Made by a program: the position numbers and the translations under genes. This document shows positions 43,163 through 53,366 of a stretch of DNA of 64,000 nt, piece after piece; positions within the stretch are counted from its first letter, which is position 1; each line of letters opens with the position of its first letter. This DNA is from Saccharina japonica (taxonomy: Eukaryota; Sar; Phaeophyceae; Laminariales; Laminariaceae): contig MEHQ01001252.1 in assembly GCA_008828725.1 (NCBI GenBank), positions 62,001 to 126,000 on the forward strand. Reading direction: 5' to 3'. The notes under the pieces are model-generated. The model saw only the letters and a list, made by a program, of their open reading frames with translations, was not told where the DNA came from and made no database searches.

Positions 43163-44879
43163 TAAAAAAATTAAAAAAAAACAGCTGTGAGCTCGAGGAT
43201 TTCGTCGAGGCTCATCTTTGCTAGCTGAGTGTAATACTTCGATCGCGCGTACTTACGGATTTTATATGTCCTCATGTAGGATGTACATCCCGTATGAGGG
43301 GGACACAATCTGAGGCTGTAGGATTCAGGAAGAGTGTGTCTATTTGTGGGGGAAGAAATAATTGAAATTAAATTAAAATTAAAATTAAACAGTCTGAAAT
43401 AAACGTCGCGTATACTTGGATGTGGTCGACTAGTTCGTTGATAGATTTCCAGCTATGAGGCCATGTCTGTATATAAGAAGAGGTGGTGAGGATAGTAATG
43501 GAGTAAAACTAAAATCAGTGATGTTTAATTAATTAGTGATTGGGTTTCATAAGTGTGCATTATCTATAATGTACCTTAAGTACTTTAGTGGCCATTAGAT
43601 AGGAACAACAACAACACGCTTCCTCTTTATAATGTTAAGGGGGGTATATGAACACATACAGACAAGGGGTGAACCGCAATCAACCATGTTACAACGGCCT
43701 CGCTAAGCTGGGCACGACTGGCTCGCCAGGACGAGGTAGTGTTAAAATCTATATGCGCACTTTCAGGTTTTCTATGGGCTATCGATTGTAACAATAAATA
43801 GTGTGCAATCGCAGACCATTAATATAGCATAGCAGTATATATATCTGCAGAAGAGGTGTGTTGTTGTGTTGCTCTCACAGAAAAACCGCCGTCTCGCCTC
43901 CCAGTACTCATCGTCCGTACTAATGCCAACACATTGACACGCGACGAGACCGGCCGTCGATTCGCCGTTCACAGGCTAACTTACGCAAAAAAGTAACGCG
44001 CTCTGAGATAAAAGTGAACCCGAAGGGTCCCAAAGCATCAAACACAGCATCAACCAACAGATAAGATCTGCAGCCCGCCGCTCCCTGCGACATCGCCTAT
44101 GTAAGTAAAAATAAAAATGGAAAAGTCAACAGTCACCAATGCGGCGGGTACACCGCCCTGATTATAACTCTGGGTGCCGCCGCACTATAATGCGCGGGTG
44201 CTGCCGTAAGCGGTTCACACCAGTCAGCCGAGAGCACAAATCGAGTCCTCACGCGCGATGATAAAACGCCAGACATGATGACGGGGAAGGGACTATGTCC
44301 CGTGTGACCGGATCTCGATCCTGCCGCCTGCGAGCAGCTGTTACATGGCAGCAAGGTCAAATAGAGAACGAAGAAAAAGACGAAGACGAAGGACATACAG
44401 GGACAAAGGTGCAGAAAGTAAAGCAAAACACTACACGACAGACAGTACACGCAAGACAACGACATTGTGACACGTCGACTCCTCGAGGTGTCGAATAGGG
44501 CGGTGCGGCGGGGAGGGAGATAAAAACAACAACAAACAAAACAAACAAACAGTCCGCACTCAATCCGGCACATACCGCGCACTCGTCCGGCCATTTCCGC
44601 TTTTTCCTTCCTTCCGCCGATCGCCTTTCGCACCCCTCCGTCCTGTTGTTATCTTGTTCCTTCGTTGTTGCTGGCCTTCTCGCAGTCGTCGCTCGTATCC
44701 GCTGCTCCTCTGCTCCCTTTGGCAGAAGTCATAAACGGTCTCGAGCCCTGCACACTCCTTGGACCACTGCTTCTCGCTTAAAGAGTCCGGCTGAGCTTCC
44801 TGCCCAATACTGATCTGGGATTCGAACCGGTCTCTGGTCGGCCGTAGAGCCGGCGTAGTCCCGAACCGCTTGAAGATAC
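43163..44879. other. Remainder of the insertion, no gene recognised
   Basis: It contains AATTAAAATTAAAATTAAA (about 43365), a repeat shared with the right end of the insertion (43495-43610), and minus-strand frames of 107-166 codons (44133-44883) of biased composition. A perfect B-box string GGTTCGAATCC occurs on the minus strand near 44820 but has no matching tRNA stems. Confidence 0.3.
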
Positions 44880-45535
44880 TCATCTCAGGGCCGCGTCTGA
44901 CCGAAGAGGACTCGCGGGACGACCTCGCCCGCTCTTCCCCACAGGCTCCGAGAGAGCACCACGGAGTCGCCGTACTGACTGCCGTTGCCCCGGCCGCCCG
45001 CGAACATTACGCCCGTTGCGGACAGTGGGCTACCACCTCTGGGCACCGACCTCTATCAGGGCTTGGGCGTAGACAGCTGGCCGGTAGGCCTCTGCCATGC
45101 CGCTGGAGCAATAACTCTGCAGCACAGTCGGTGTTATCGTCCCAGCAGTCGTAGTAGTCAGGGTCGCGACGTGCGGGGCCCATGTCACTGCAACCGTACA
45201 GCGTGGCTCCATCGCCCATCCAGCCTGAAAGACAAGCGGCCTCGAGTCGAAACGGTGCCCGGCTACTCCGCAAGGCTCCCGGCCATAGCCGTCCTACGCA
45301 CGCCGCCGACGCTGCTCTGCTCCTGAAGTTGATCTCCCGGGTGAGGTCGCCATGTTCGTTGACGAGGCCGCCCAGGTACCGGAACTCGTGGGTTTGGGTG
45401 TATTTCTGCCCCGCTGCTTCGATTATCAGCGGCGGCGGGGGCGGTGTTGGCTGCTTCTCCTTTACGCGCATCAGGAGAGTCTCCGTCTTCTTCTCCGACA
45501 CCGTCAGCCCGAACTCCCCAAACAGTGTGAGGACA
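44880..45535 (-). mobile_element. LINE fragment, region downstream of the RT core
   Basis: On the minus strand the frame reads L-T-V-S-E-K-K-T-E-T-L-L-M near 45505, then F-R-Y-L-G-G-L-V-N-E-H-G-D-L-T-R-E-I-N-F-R (about 45385) and A-T-L-Y-G-C (about 45195). This is the well-known Y-L-G...I-x-R-I and L-Y-G-C block that follows the RT active site in many non-LTR retrotransposons. The order agrees with a 5'-truncated, decayed copy; after about 45190 coding similarity fades. It differs from the LINE tail at 11005, which covers a more C-terminal part. Confidence 0.7.
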
Positions 45536-45642
45536 GGTTATGGAGTAAAACTTAAAAGCACCTGGATGGATTTTAATTAATTAGTGATTTGGGTTTTAAT
45601 AGTGTGCATTATTTATTTGTACCTATAAGGTATCTTTAATGG

Positions 45643-45954
45643 CATATATATGTGTGTCGTTCGGGTGCGAGGTGCGAAGGGAGGAAGGGGGTCTCCGCGC
45701 ACGTCGGCATTTGTATAGGGGGCATAGGGTGGAACTATGAAGGGCCTCTGATTGACTTAAAAACGACAAAAAAAAGTGAAAGTCAAGCAGAGTAGACAAA
45801 ACCAGGTATACCTGGGTTTTGAAGAGGCAGAAACCGGTACAACGAGTTTTGGACCAATGGCAGCGCACGTGGAGTGCATTTTTGACTTGGTTTTAAGTAT
45901 GTACCTGATTTTGGCCGCAAATGGACGAGGTATACCTTTTTTTGGCCGCTGCCC
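45643..45954 (-). mobile_element. MULE-like MITE (family G), other half of the split copy
   Basis: Reverse complement of about 47836-48150, ending in TTTTTGGCCGCTGCCC, the family terminus. With 42847-43161 it makes one complete MITE. Confidence 0.75.
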
Positions 45955-46519
45955 TTATATTTACCGTAGCAGCGGCAGCAGCAGCAGTCCGTATCGAGCG
46001 AAGTATTGCCAGGCCCACCCTCCTCCTGATGAGGGGACGAAGAAGCTCTGCTGCTGTAAATATCCTACAGCAGTAAGTGGGAGTGGTGGCACCTATGTTA
46101 CGAAAATATCTGTTGTTGTGGACAGGTACGAATCACAGGTGCAGAGTTTTCGTCTTTACATTATGCCGAATACCAATACCGCTTTGGGGAACCAGGAGAC
46201 ACAATAGATTAAATACTTGTGCTGAGGGTTCAAGGGTTAGACCGACAAGCCGAGCGTAAAGCGACCTATAATGATGCTGCTGTCGCTGCTGTTCTACTGC
46301 TGCTGAATGCTGACGACATGTTTTACTTGAAATAAAAATAAATAACCCCAACGGCACGTGTACGTAGATGTTCATTCGCGTTGGTTCAGCACAATCAGTA
46401 TTCCCTCAGCGTGATGCATTGCAGATTTGACTACTGCAGGTACTGAGGTCGCGCCTCAAATCCACTACGAGTAAATTACTACAGTAGTAACTACTGTGTT
46501 GCTGGGATATCAGTATAAT
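45955..46519. other. Unassigned spacer
   Basis: No recognised gene; contains an AGCAGC cluster (45965-45985) and short unsupported frames. Confidence 0.3.
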
Positions 46520-47380
46520 TGGATAACACGGCTACATTGTGTTACTCCGCGACGCCGCTTTACCCTTAACACAGGTAACACGTGTTAGAGCGTGGGAAGA
46601 TCCAGAGGGTAACGTAGTAACATTACGTTGGATTGACTCCGGCCCCCACGGTAACTCAGTAACATGATGTTACGCCCGGATTGATTATTATGGTAACACA
46701 GTAACATAATATTAAAATCACATATTTACTAACAGTAACACCGTAACGTAATGTTACGCAGACCTCAGCATTTAGGCTAACACCCTAACATAGTGTTACG
46801 CATCGGCCGGTTAAGACTGTAACGTATCTAACGTATGTTAAATTCCACGTTATCCGATCTTAAGGCAATCAGACTGGGGGTCCGAATAACGTAGTGTTAG
46901 CAGTGCTGGACACTATGTTAGTGTTATGTTAGTGTGTTATTTGTAACACAATGTCAACGCTCATTCGAAGGGTAACACAATGTTAGTGTGTCATGTATAA
47001 CGCTCCGTGGACAGTAACATTATGTTATCGTGTTAGTACATCTGCAGATATCGATCTGGGAATGTTATTAATAGAGTGATACCGTACGTGTTGGGTCAGA
47101 GCCTAACATTATGTTCAAGTGTTAGTTGAAGGGCGGATCACGGTGTAACATAACGTTAAGGCGTGTGCACGTTCGTGGGTTGCCAGTTAACACTGTGTTA
47201 TCGCGTTACCGTGATTGCCCCTCCAGTGTTAACACTGTGTCACCGCGTTACCGTGATTGCCCCTCCAGTGTTAACACTGTGTTACTGCGTTACCGTGATT
47301 GCCCCTCCAGTGTTAACACTATGTTAGTACGTTGCCAAGTCCCTGTGTTAGGCCCCATAACGTAGATAAGTGTTATCCGA
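46520..47380. repeat. Array of about 18 short palindromes of the TAAC...GTTA type
   Basis: Near-palindromes of 12-13 bp recur every 20-70 bp. Examples are TAACACGTGTTA (46576), TAACATGATGTTA (46660), TAACGTAATGTTA (46744), TAACATAGTGTTA (46786), TAACGTATGTTA (46829), TAACGTAGTGTTA (46887), TAACACAATGTTA (46972), TAACATTATGTTA (47014), TAACATAACGTTA (47146), TTAACACTGTGTTA (47187) and TTAACACTATGTTA (47313). The half-sites are conserved while the centre and spacers vary. Only the last part is a strict tandem repeat. No ORF runs through it except a frame made by that tandem part. Confidence 0.85.
47186..47345 (+). repeat. 42-bp tandem repeat, about 3.8 copies
   Basis: GTTAACACTGTGT begins at 47186, 47228, 47270 and 47312, a period of exactly 42 bp, with the shared spacer CGTTACCGTGATTGCCCCTC. 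Each unit contains one palindrome of the surrounding array. The + strand is open across it (47126-47365) with a 14-residue repeat, which follows from the period. Confidence 0.95.
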
Positions 47381-47702
47381 GTGTTACGTTTTCCGAGGTG
47401 TGATTATGTTTATATATTTAGATAACCCCGTGACAATAGAAAAAACAAGAAATATGGAAAATATCAGAAAAAACGGGTGTATGCGCGGATCTGAATGCCA
47501 GATACCCCACCCCCCCCCTACATTGGAGGGAAGAAACCGGACCGTTGTGATCCAAGAAAACAATAAGTCAAGTTTTTTTAATTAGCCCCCCCCCCCCCCC
47601 CCCCCCCCCACCACCAGCGAAAACAAATAGGGGGGGGTCTCTAAAACCAGATTAAAAAAAGGGAACAAAAAACGGGAAAAAAAATAGTTTTCGCTCACTT
47701 CG
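47381..47702. other. Unassigned spacer with a poly-C run
   Basis: No recognised gene. A run of about 27 C at 47583-47609, followed by A-rich low-complexity sequence, leads into the second assembly gap. Confidence 0.4.
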
Positions 47703-47760
47703 NNNNNNNNNNNNNNNNNNNNNNNNNNNNNNNNNNNNNNNNNNNNNNNNNNNNNNNNNN
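47703..47760. other. Assembly gap (58 N)
   Basis: A run of N flanked on the right by a TACAAGGTTCCCC repeat end. Confidence 0.95.
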
Positions 47761-47815
47761 TACAAGGTTCCCCTCCGGGACGTGCCTGGGGGAGTGGCGC
47801 AAGGGCGAATCGAAA
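47761..47815 (+). repeat. Repeat end of the TACAAGGTTCCCC type
   Basis: TACAAGGTTCCCCTCCGGGA followed by CGTGCCTGGGGGAGTGGCGC, the inverted partner of 36270-36310. Confidence 0.6.
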
Positions 47816-47835
47816 ACCTTCTATTAATATAAAAA

Positions 47836-48428
47836 GGGCAGCGGCCAAAAAAAGGTATACCTGGTCCGTTTGCGGCCAAAAACAGGTACATACTTAAACT
47901 AAAGTAAAAAACGCACTATACGTGCCCTGCCATTGGTCCAAAACTCGTTGTACCTGTTTTTGCCTCTTTAAAGCCCAGGTATACCTGATTTTGTCTACTC
48001 TGCTTGACTTTCACCTTTTTTTTGTCGTTTTTAAGCCAATCAGAGGCCTTTCATAGTTCCACACTATGCCCCCTATACAAATGCCGACGTACGCGGAGAC
48101 CCCCTCCTCCCTTCGCACCTCGCACTACACGCCACTCGAGCGACACACATATGATATCTGCCTGCACACCTCCGCCGAAATAATACGAGATACAAGGATC
48201 ACTTTCGGGATTGTGGTTGACTTGGAATACCAGGGGTGTCGCAAGCTGAGAAGGGAGAATACAGCAGTAGGCGTTCGTTCCTCGTACTATTAATAGCAGC
48301 TACTCGTACGTTGCCACCGGGCGAGCACGAAGAACATGAAAAACTCGTCTTTGCGTTGCAAGGAACGGCAGGTTCAAGGGGTGCGTTTTTAACTTGATTT
48401 TAGTATTACCTGTTTTTGGCCGCTGCCC
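47836..48428 (+). mobile_element. 593-bp MULE-like MITE (family G), whole copy
   Basis: The left end GGGCAGCGGCCAAAAAAAGG and the right end (other strand) GGGCAGCGGCCAAAAACAGG form good TIRs. ATATAAAAA stands directly outside both ends (47827-47835 and 48429-48437), a 9-bp target duplication. A 9-bp duplication with such TIRs fits the Mutator-like superfamily; this assignment is inference. There is no transposase. Its interior includes CTATTAATAG and a block related to the 3' end of family A. Confidence 0.8.
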
Positions 48429-48437
48429 ATATAAAAA

Positions 48438-49633
48438 CAACAGCATGCGGTATTGTATCATACGCATATCATAATTGTACACCTGCCTAAGAAATCCACT
48501 TAGTTTTTGTGTGCTTCCTGTCTTATATTATGGGGGTCTGGGTTACATACAACACAAAAAAAAAAAAAGTATCTAGAGTCATCGCCAAGGATCGAACTGA
48601 AGCCTTCAGGCATAAAATCGTGCATGGTGACCGTTTGCCTATACTTTCAAAGATACATTTTCCTGTACTACACGATTATTTGTCGCGGCCCGCGTTATAC
48701 ACACGACAGGCCGCACATACATTATGCAAGCACAGCAGCAAGCAACAACAGCAGAAGAGAGAGAGAGATGGTGGTGCCTGATGACGGATTCGAGCCTGCT
48801 GCGATGAAGCAACCACCAATTAATAGCCACAGCAGTTTACGGTGGATCCGCCACAGTCACGTCTGCTGCTTGTGCTTCTAGCCGGGGCTGTGGCGTTGCT
48901 TGTGTTCGTTGCATGTTGTGTGATGTATCGTGTTATTCAAAAGCGGTCATTCATTTCCGGTCAGAGTGGGCGTGGCTCTGTCACACACATAGCAGCAGAA
49001 TAGAAAAGGGTAGATAGATGGTGTGGATTATGGGCGGTAGACTCCGATAGACACAGCTAGCCACAGCACTACAGCGCAGATGGGCGTGCCACACACGCAC
49101 GGTGTTACCTGCTGGTGCTTGTGCAGAGTTGTAACGTTGTGCTCTCTGCATCTTCTGTTGTCAACCTGTGGTATACTGGTGCTGTGTCGGTGGGCTCTGC
49201 CGTGTGCTCATGATGAACTAGTGAGAGGAAAAAAAACAGGGCTAAAAACACAAACAGAACATTATTCTGGCACGTACGCATGCATGACCCATGAGCCCAT
49301 CAACAGCAGCAGCGGGTAGAAGAGTGGTGGTGGTATCGTTTGGTAATGGATTGCTTGCTCCTATAAAAGCAACTACTCGTAGCAACAACAGAGCACATCA
49401 CAGATCTGCCTTCGAGGCGCACAGTGTTGTATCACTCTGCCCGGAAAAGTAACGACAGTTTATATATAGTTTTAATGAACAAAAGTTTCTTACATTTCGG
49501 GACAGCGGAGAGATTCGTACATGAGCATCGATCTGCAGGTAATGATACCATGACTCGGAAAATCGCAGGCTTCGACAAAAGCAACTCGTCACGGTACAGC
49601 ACGGATCTGAGGCACGCGCATGCATGATGTAAT

Positions 49634-49634
<1 letters not shown>
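48438..49634. other. Unassigned region
   Basis: No recognised gene. Short CAG/GA clusters (48730-48770), unsupported frames of up to 124 codons (48507-48881) and isolated TACGTACG strings. Confidence 0.25.

Positions 49635-49664
<30 letters not shown>
49635..49664 (+). repeat. (GCT)10 microsatellite
   Basis: A perfect trinucleotide run. The minus strand has long open frames across it (49398-50048) that I do not regard as a gene because they follow repeat F. Confidence 0.95.
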
Positions 49665-49666
<2 letters not shown>

Positions 49667-49789
49667 GCGGCAGGGTTGTAGCACTGAGGCTGTACTGTTT
49701 GTAACACGCTCTCTGTGGTGCTGCTGCTGTTCGTGTGTGCCCCCCGTGCTCTCGGCAAGAAACGCACAAAAAACGCACGACTGAACAAA

Positions 49790-50015
49790 AACAGGGCCTC
49801 ACGCAGCGAAACCCGGTAAATCGGCTTATCCGCTCCCGCGGGAAAAAAAACTTCGAGCGCCCGCCACGCGAGCCACAGAGCTCGGATCGAGCCCAAACCT
49901 CGACCAATGTGTCCGGCTGGGCCTCCTGTGTCGGGGTACTTAGCGTTTTGCCGAAAAGTGCTCGCGCGGAGAGAAAAGTTGCGAAAAGTGCGAAAAATTC
50001 ACAAACATAACTATA
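49790..50015 (-). repeat. Dispersed repeat family F, minus copy
   Basis: Inverted partner of 34494-34720. The copies are about 15.3 kb apart in head-to-head orientation. Confidence 0.85.
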
Positions 50016-50435
50016 CATATGCAACATAGAAAACACGACGATACACAAATAAAATAAAAAAATACGAAGTACATAAATATACTAATACGCAAATAAACAG
50101 GAAATCCGGAGAAAGCGTGCCAGAGCGTGCCCGCCACCAAACGCTGCGTTGCCACACATCGCCACACCCCACTGCCGACCCCATCACCGGGCCGAGAAAA
50201 GCTACCTCCGGTATGGAAGTTGCGGATGCACAGCATTCCCCAGCCGGAGACGTGCAAGTTATATGCGCATCCGGTCCATCGGACACGGCTGCGAGGACTT
50301 CAGTCCTCTCGGTTACTGGCACGATGCGGGCAGTCCGAGTCGTGATGCCGCGGCAACATTGTGGCCCCCGCGCAATTGCCTATCTTGTCCGCCATAGCTC
50401 GGGTGTCCTTTATTTAGTGTCGACAGTACCAGTTG
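50016..50435. other. Unassigned, possibly decayed hAT coding sequence
   Basis: Lies upstream of the hAT C-terminal scrap in the same orientation. Frames on + (50117-50485 and others) are open but show no convincing hAT core motif. Confidence 0.3.
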
Positions 50436-50679
50436 TCAGTCGGAGAGAGAGTTTTCGCAGCTGGCTCTCACGTGCAGTAACCTGAGGGAGATAATGGGCC
50501 CCGAGCGCCTTGAGAAGATTATGTTCTTAAAGCTGAACCCGCATCTCATTCCCGAGGTCGAGGAATTGGACATGCGTTTGGCAAAAACCAGAGGTACTCA
50601 GGCTGACGGGAAGGTGGACGCTGTGAAATCACAAGCTGTCGGCGCTGGGAAATCCGTGGTAGTTGACTGCACCTTCTGA
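50436..50679 (+). pseudogene. hAT transposase C-terminal (dimerisation) region, decayed
   Basis: About 80 codons. A segment G-E-R-V-F-A-A-G corresponds to the S-E-R-x-F-S-x-x-G block of hAT transposases. After a one-base phase change near 50490 the frame M-G-P-E-R-L-E-K-I-M-F-L-K-L-N continues to the stop at 50679, matching the usual L-x-P-E-x-x-E-x-x-x-F-L-x-x-N block at the end of the hAT dimerisation domain. The rest of the protein is missing or unrecognisable. This is the only transposase sequence in the window that could relate to the hAT-like elements at 21425 and 54422, but I see no direct link. Confidence 0.7.
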
Positions 50680-50799
50680 GCGAGCAGGGCCGTAGGCAGC
50701 ATGCAACTGATTGTTTTTTGTTTTGTTTTCAATTTACAGTTTATTGAATCTGTGTGTATTGTGTGTTACTGCTGTCGATGCTCTCTTCACTGTATCTTG

Positions 50800-51375
50800 C
50801 ACGAAAACCGTACGGATCCGCGGTTTTGTACGGTTTATTCATGCGCCCCCTGCAGCAGTTTCGTTAGTGCAGTAGTGCCCCGAGAAATGGGACAAAAACC
50901 GTACGAAACCGCGGTTTTTGTACGGTTAATTGATACGGTGCACCGTGGAGAAACAGCGGTTTTAAACGGTTTTCCCTACGGGAATTGGAACCGCACCGTA
51001 GAAAAAACGTTTGACGGGGAACCACGCCGGACCGCACCGTAGGATTTATCGCAGCACCGAACCGCACCGTAGGATTTCCTAAATCTAAAACCCGCACCGA
51101 ACCGCACCGTAGGATTCCTGATTTCTGAAAACCGCACCGAACCGGACCGTAGGGTGCACGAAAAAAACGCACCGCACCGTTGCATTTACGATTTATAAAA
51201 ACCGCATCGAACCGCACCGTAGGATTCCTGATTTCGGAAAACCGCACCGAACCGCACCGTAGGACGCATGAAAAAACCGCACCGCACCGTTGCATTTATG
51301 ATTTCTGGAAACCGCACCGAACCGCACCGTAGGATGCATGAAAAAACCGAACCGCACCGTAGGATTTACATACTA
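50800..51375. repeat. CCG-rich palindromes and higher-order array
   Basis: Two near-palindromes of about 30 bp built on AACCGTAC, ACCGCGGT and GTACGGTT lie at 50803-50832 and 50896-50929. From about 50990 to 51375 the unit ACCGCACCGAACCGCACCGT followed by AGGAT recurs about ten times with two alternating spacers. The form ending CCGTTGCATTTA returns after 113 bp, so there is a higher-order unit of about 113 bp. The minus strand is open for 143 codons (50864-51295), giving a C-G-A/S-V-R-F-x-E-I-R-N-P-T-V-R-F type repeat. Confidence 0.85.
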
Positions 51376-51573
51376 TATAGTGTGGATGGGGGTAGATTAA
51401 ATTAATTAATTAACTACTTGAGGAGCTAGTGGGGGTTAATTAATTTCGCGAAAGAGGGAGAAGAATCATGCCATTCACATATATATAGTGTGGTGGGGGT
51501 AGATGAAAGTAATTAATTAAATACTTGAGCTAGTGGGGATTAATTAATTTAGCGAAAGATCGAGAAGAATATC
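51376..51573 (+). repeat. 108-bp tandem duplication rich in AATTAATTAATT
   Basis: TATAGTGTGG followed by a G run and TAGAT, AATTAATTAA, GAGCTAGTGGGG and GAAAG..GAGAAGAAT occurs twice, with a 108-bp offset. It interrupts the CCG array, which resumes at 51580-51670. Confidence 0.85.
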
Positions 51574-51726
51574 GGATAACCGCACCGAACCGCACCGTAA
51601 CATTTCCGCTATTTCAAAACCGCACCAAGCCGGACCGCAGGATTTTCGAAAAAAAAAAGGCACCGTGCATGGACGGTTAACCGCAAAGAACCCTGATAAA
51701 AAACGACAGGAAGGTGTAACCTGTAC

Positions 51727-52645
51727 ATGTATACAAGGTTCCCCTTCGGGATGTTGGTCACTTGAAGTCTCGGGGGTGTCGCAAGGTGACAATAGATCGC
51801 ACATGCTTCGTACTTCCCTTTTTGGACCCTTTTTGGAGCAAACTTGTGTTGCATAGACTCCTGTGTAGTGTAAAGGGAAAAGTAGTAGCGAGGACAATTT
51901 CTTATACAAAACAAATGAACGTCACTATTAAAAGATGATATCATATCTGAGGTCAGTGGGCTCCCGGTGTTAAGAAGCTTTTCAGTTTGATGTCCGGGCT
52001 CAACGACTTATTTTGTTTCCGACGTCGATCTACCTATTTTGTGTAGGTTTACAGTCGATCCCACACTGGTGACCTGTGTTTTTTAACTGAATTGTGCTAT
52101 TGTTCGTGCCAATCTGAGCTCATTTCTGTCCACACGTTATTTCTTAACTGCAGGCACCTACTACTATTAGTACTGTATTTGTGTTGAATGGTGATTTGTT
52201 ATATCGAGTAGATTCACGAAAAACAACTCGTGAATTTTGACGCCATTCAGTGTTTTAACCTTAAAAAATCGAAATCACGTTCTGCGTCATTTTTTTTGTC
52301 GTGACTAAACTCGTACTGTATCAAAATACATTTTTGTAGTAAATGCGCCTGATCAGTGTACTTCGTGTATAATCCACGCAACCCCAACGGTATATCCAAA
52401 GACCAGATATGAGGGCATACAGCTGACTCTGTCGCCTATACCGATTGCGGACAGCAAGTGGCTCCCCAAAGCAACCGCTGGGCGCTGGCGAACGAGAACA
52501 TTGCGCTGGCGAAACCTCGAGGAGGAGGCGGCACGTCTCAAACAAAAACGAAGCAACGTACCCTGATAATCCCGGCGAGGCCGGGCATACGACCTGTGAG
52601 ATTGGCATCTTGCCAGCAGGGCCACACCGGCGGCGCGGGAGATTG
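51727..52645 (-). repeat. Dispersed repeat family A, copy 3 (inverted)
   Basis: Begins TATACAAGGTTCCCCTTCGG, the terminal form, and runs to GCGCGGGAGATTG. It is about 80-85% like 13203-14044. No B unit accompanies it. Confidence 0.8.
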
Positions 52646-53241
52646 AAAATCACAGCCTATGTCGTCATTCGGTCGGTGACTGTATCACGCGCCCGGCCCG
52701 CCCCGGCCCCACTCGCGCACCACTCGCAAATATTCTTGGATTTAATGTCACAACTCGTGAGTTTCGTTTTCTGTTCGTTATGGATGACCCCGACTGAGCA
52801 GGCCGTCGTAGGATACTGCTACGTACAGCAGCACACACATCACATATCACACAGAGTACATCGAGGGCAAAATAGTTCAGTACGAAGACTAAACACACAG
52901 AGCACACCCAGAGTACACACATACAACAGAAAAGTGCCTGCACACAGAACAGTATCGACAGCATAGCAAAGGGCACAAAAATACACAATACACAACGAGT
53001 GAGTACACAGAGCACACACAGCAGTTCAGTTAGATCTAGCTGTTGCGCTGGAGAGCAGAGTACCCTGGTGCGTGTTTAGCAGCCGAGTACTCGTCTAAGG
53101 GTACCCGTCGAACAGTTGGGTACCCGGGTGCCCGGAGCGCAAAATCTCGCGAGTATAAAGTGTTATCCATACTCGTGACGGGTATTAGCTGTTTTTCTGT
53201 TTTCAACCGCTGCTGTACTGCGCGATCACAGGGGGGGGGGG
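52646..53241. other. Unassigned region
   Basis: No recognised gene. Contains an ACAC-rich stretch (52815-53025) and GGGTACCCG motifs (53097-53130). Confidence 0.3.
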
Positions 53242-53347
53242 TTGCTGGAATAGGATACATCAAACATACACACTGACACGCCCATACAAGGAATTTGCTG
53301 GAATAGGATACATCAAACATACACACCGACACTCCCATACAAAGAAA
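53242..53347 (+). repeat. 53-bp tandem duplication
   Basis: TTGCTGGAATAGGATACATC starts at 53242 and 53295. On the minus strand it matches the junction string of repeat B (TATGTTTGATGTATCC...TTCCAGCAAA), so it is a duplicated B end. Confidence 0.9.
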
Positions 53348-53366
53348 AACAGAACACAGCGGTATA

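Larger units (their letters stand above)
43162..45642. mobile_element. 2.48-kb insertion splitting the MITE
   Basis: The two halves of the MITE copy (42847-43161 and 45643-45954) are contiguous in the whole copy at 47836-48428, so everything between is an insertion, flanked by an ATATATA string on both sides. Its ends are TTAAAAAAATTAAAA on the left and TATCTTTAATGGC on the right. The right-hand 110 bp (GGAGTAAAACTTAAAA, TTAATTAATTAGTGATT, AGTGTGCATTAT, GTACCT) recur inside it at 43495-43610. It carries a minus-strand LINE fragment. The element type is not identified. Confidence 0.6.

Noticed and set aside
44810-44835. Perfect B box GGTTCGAATCC as a tRNA gene on the minus strand
   Set aside because: No A box at the right distance with matching stems, and the T stem does not pair.
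47126-47365. 79-codon frame with a 14-residue repeat as a real protein
   Set aside because: The 42-bp period is divisible by three, so the open frame and peptide repeat are automatic.
49398-50048. 216-codon minus-strand frame with a polyserine run
   Set aside because: It consists of repeat F plus a (GCT)n microsatellite; composition explains the openness.
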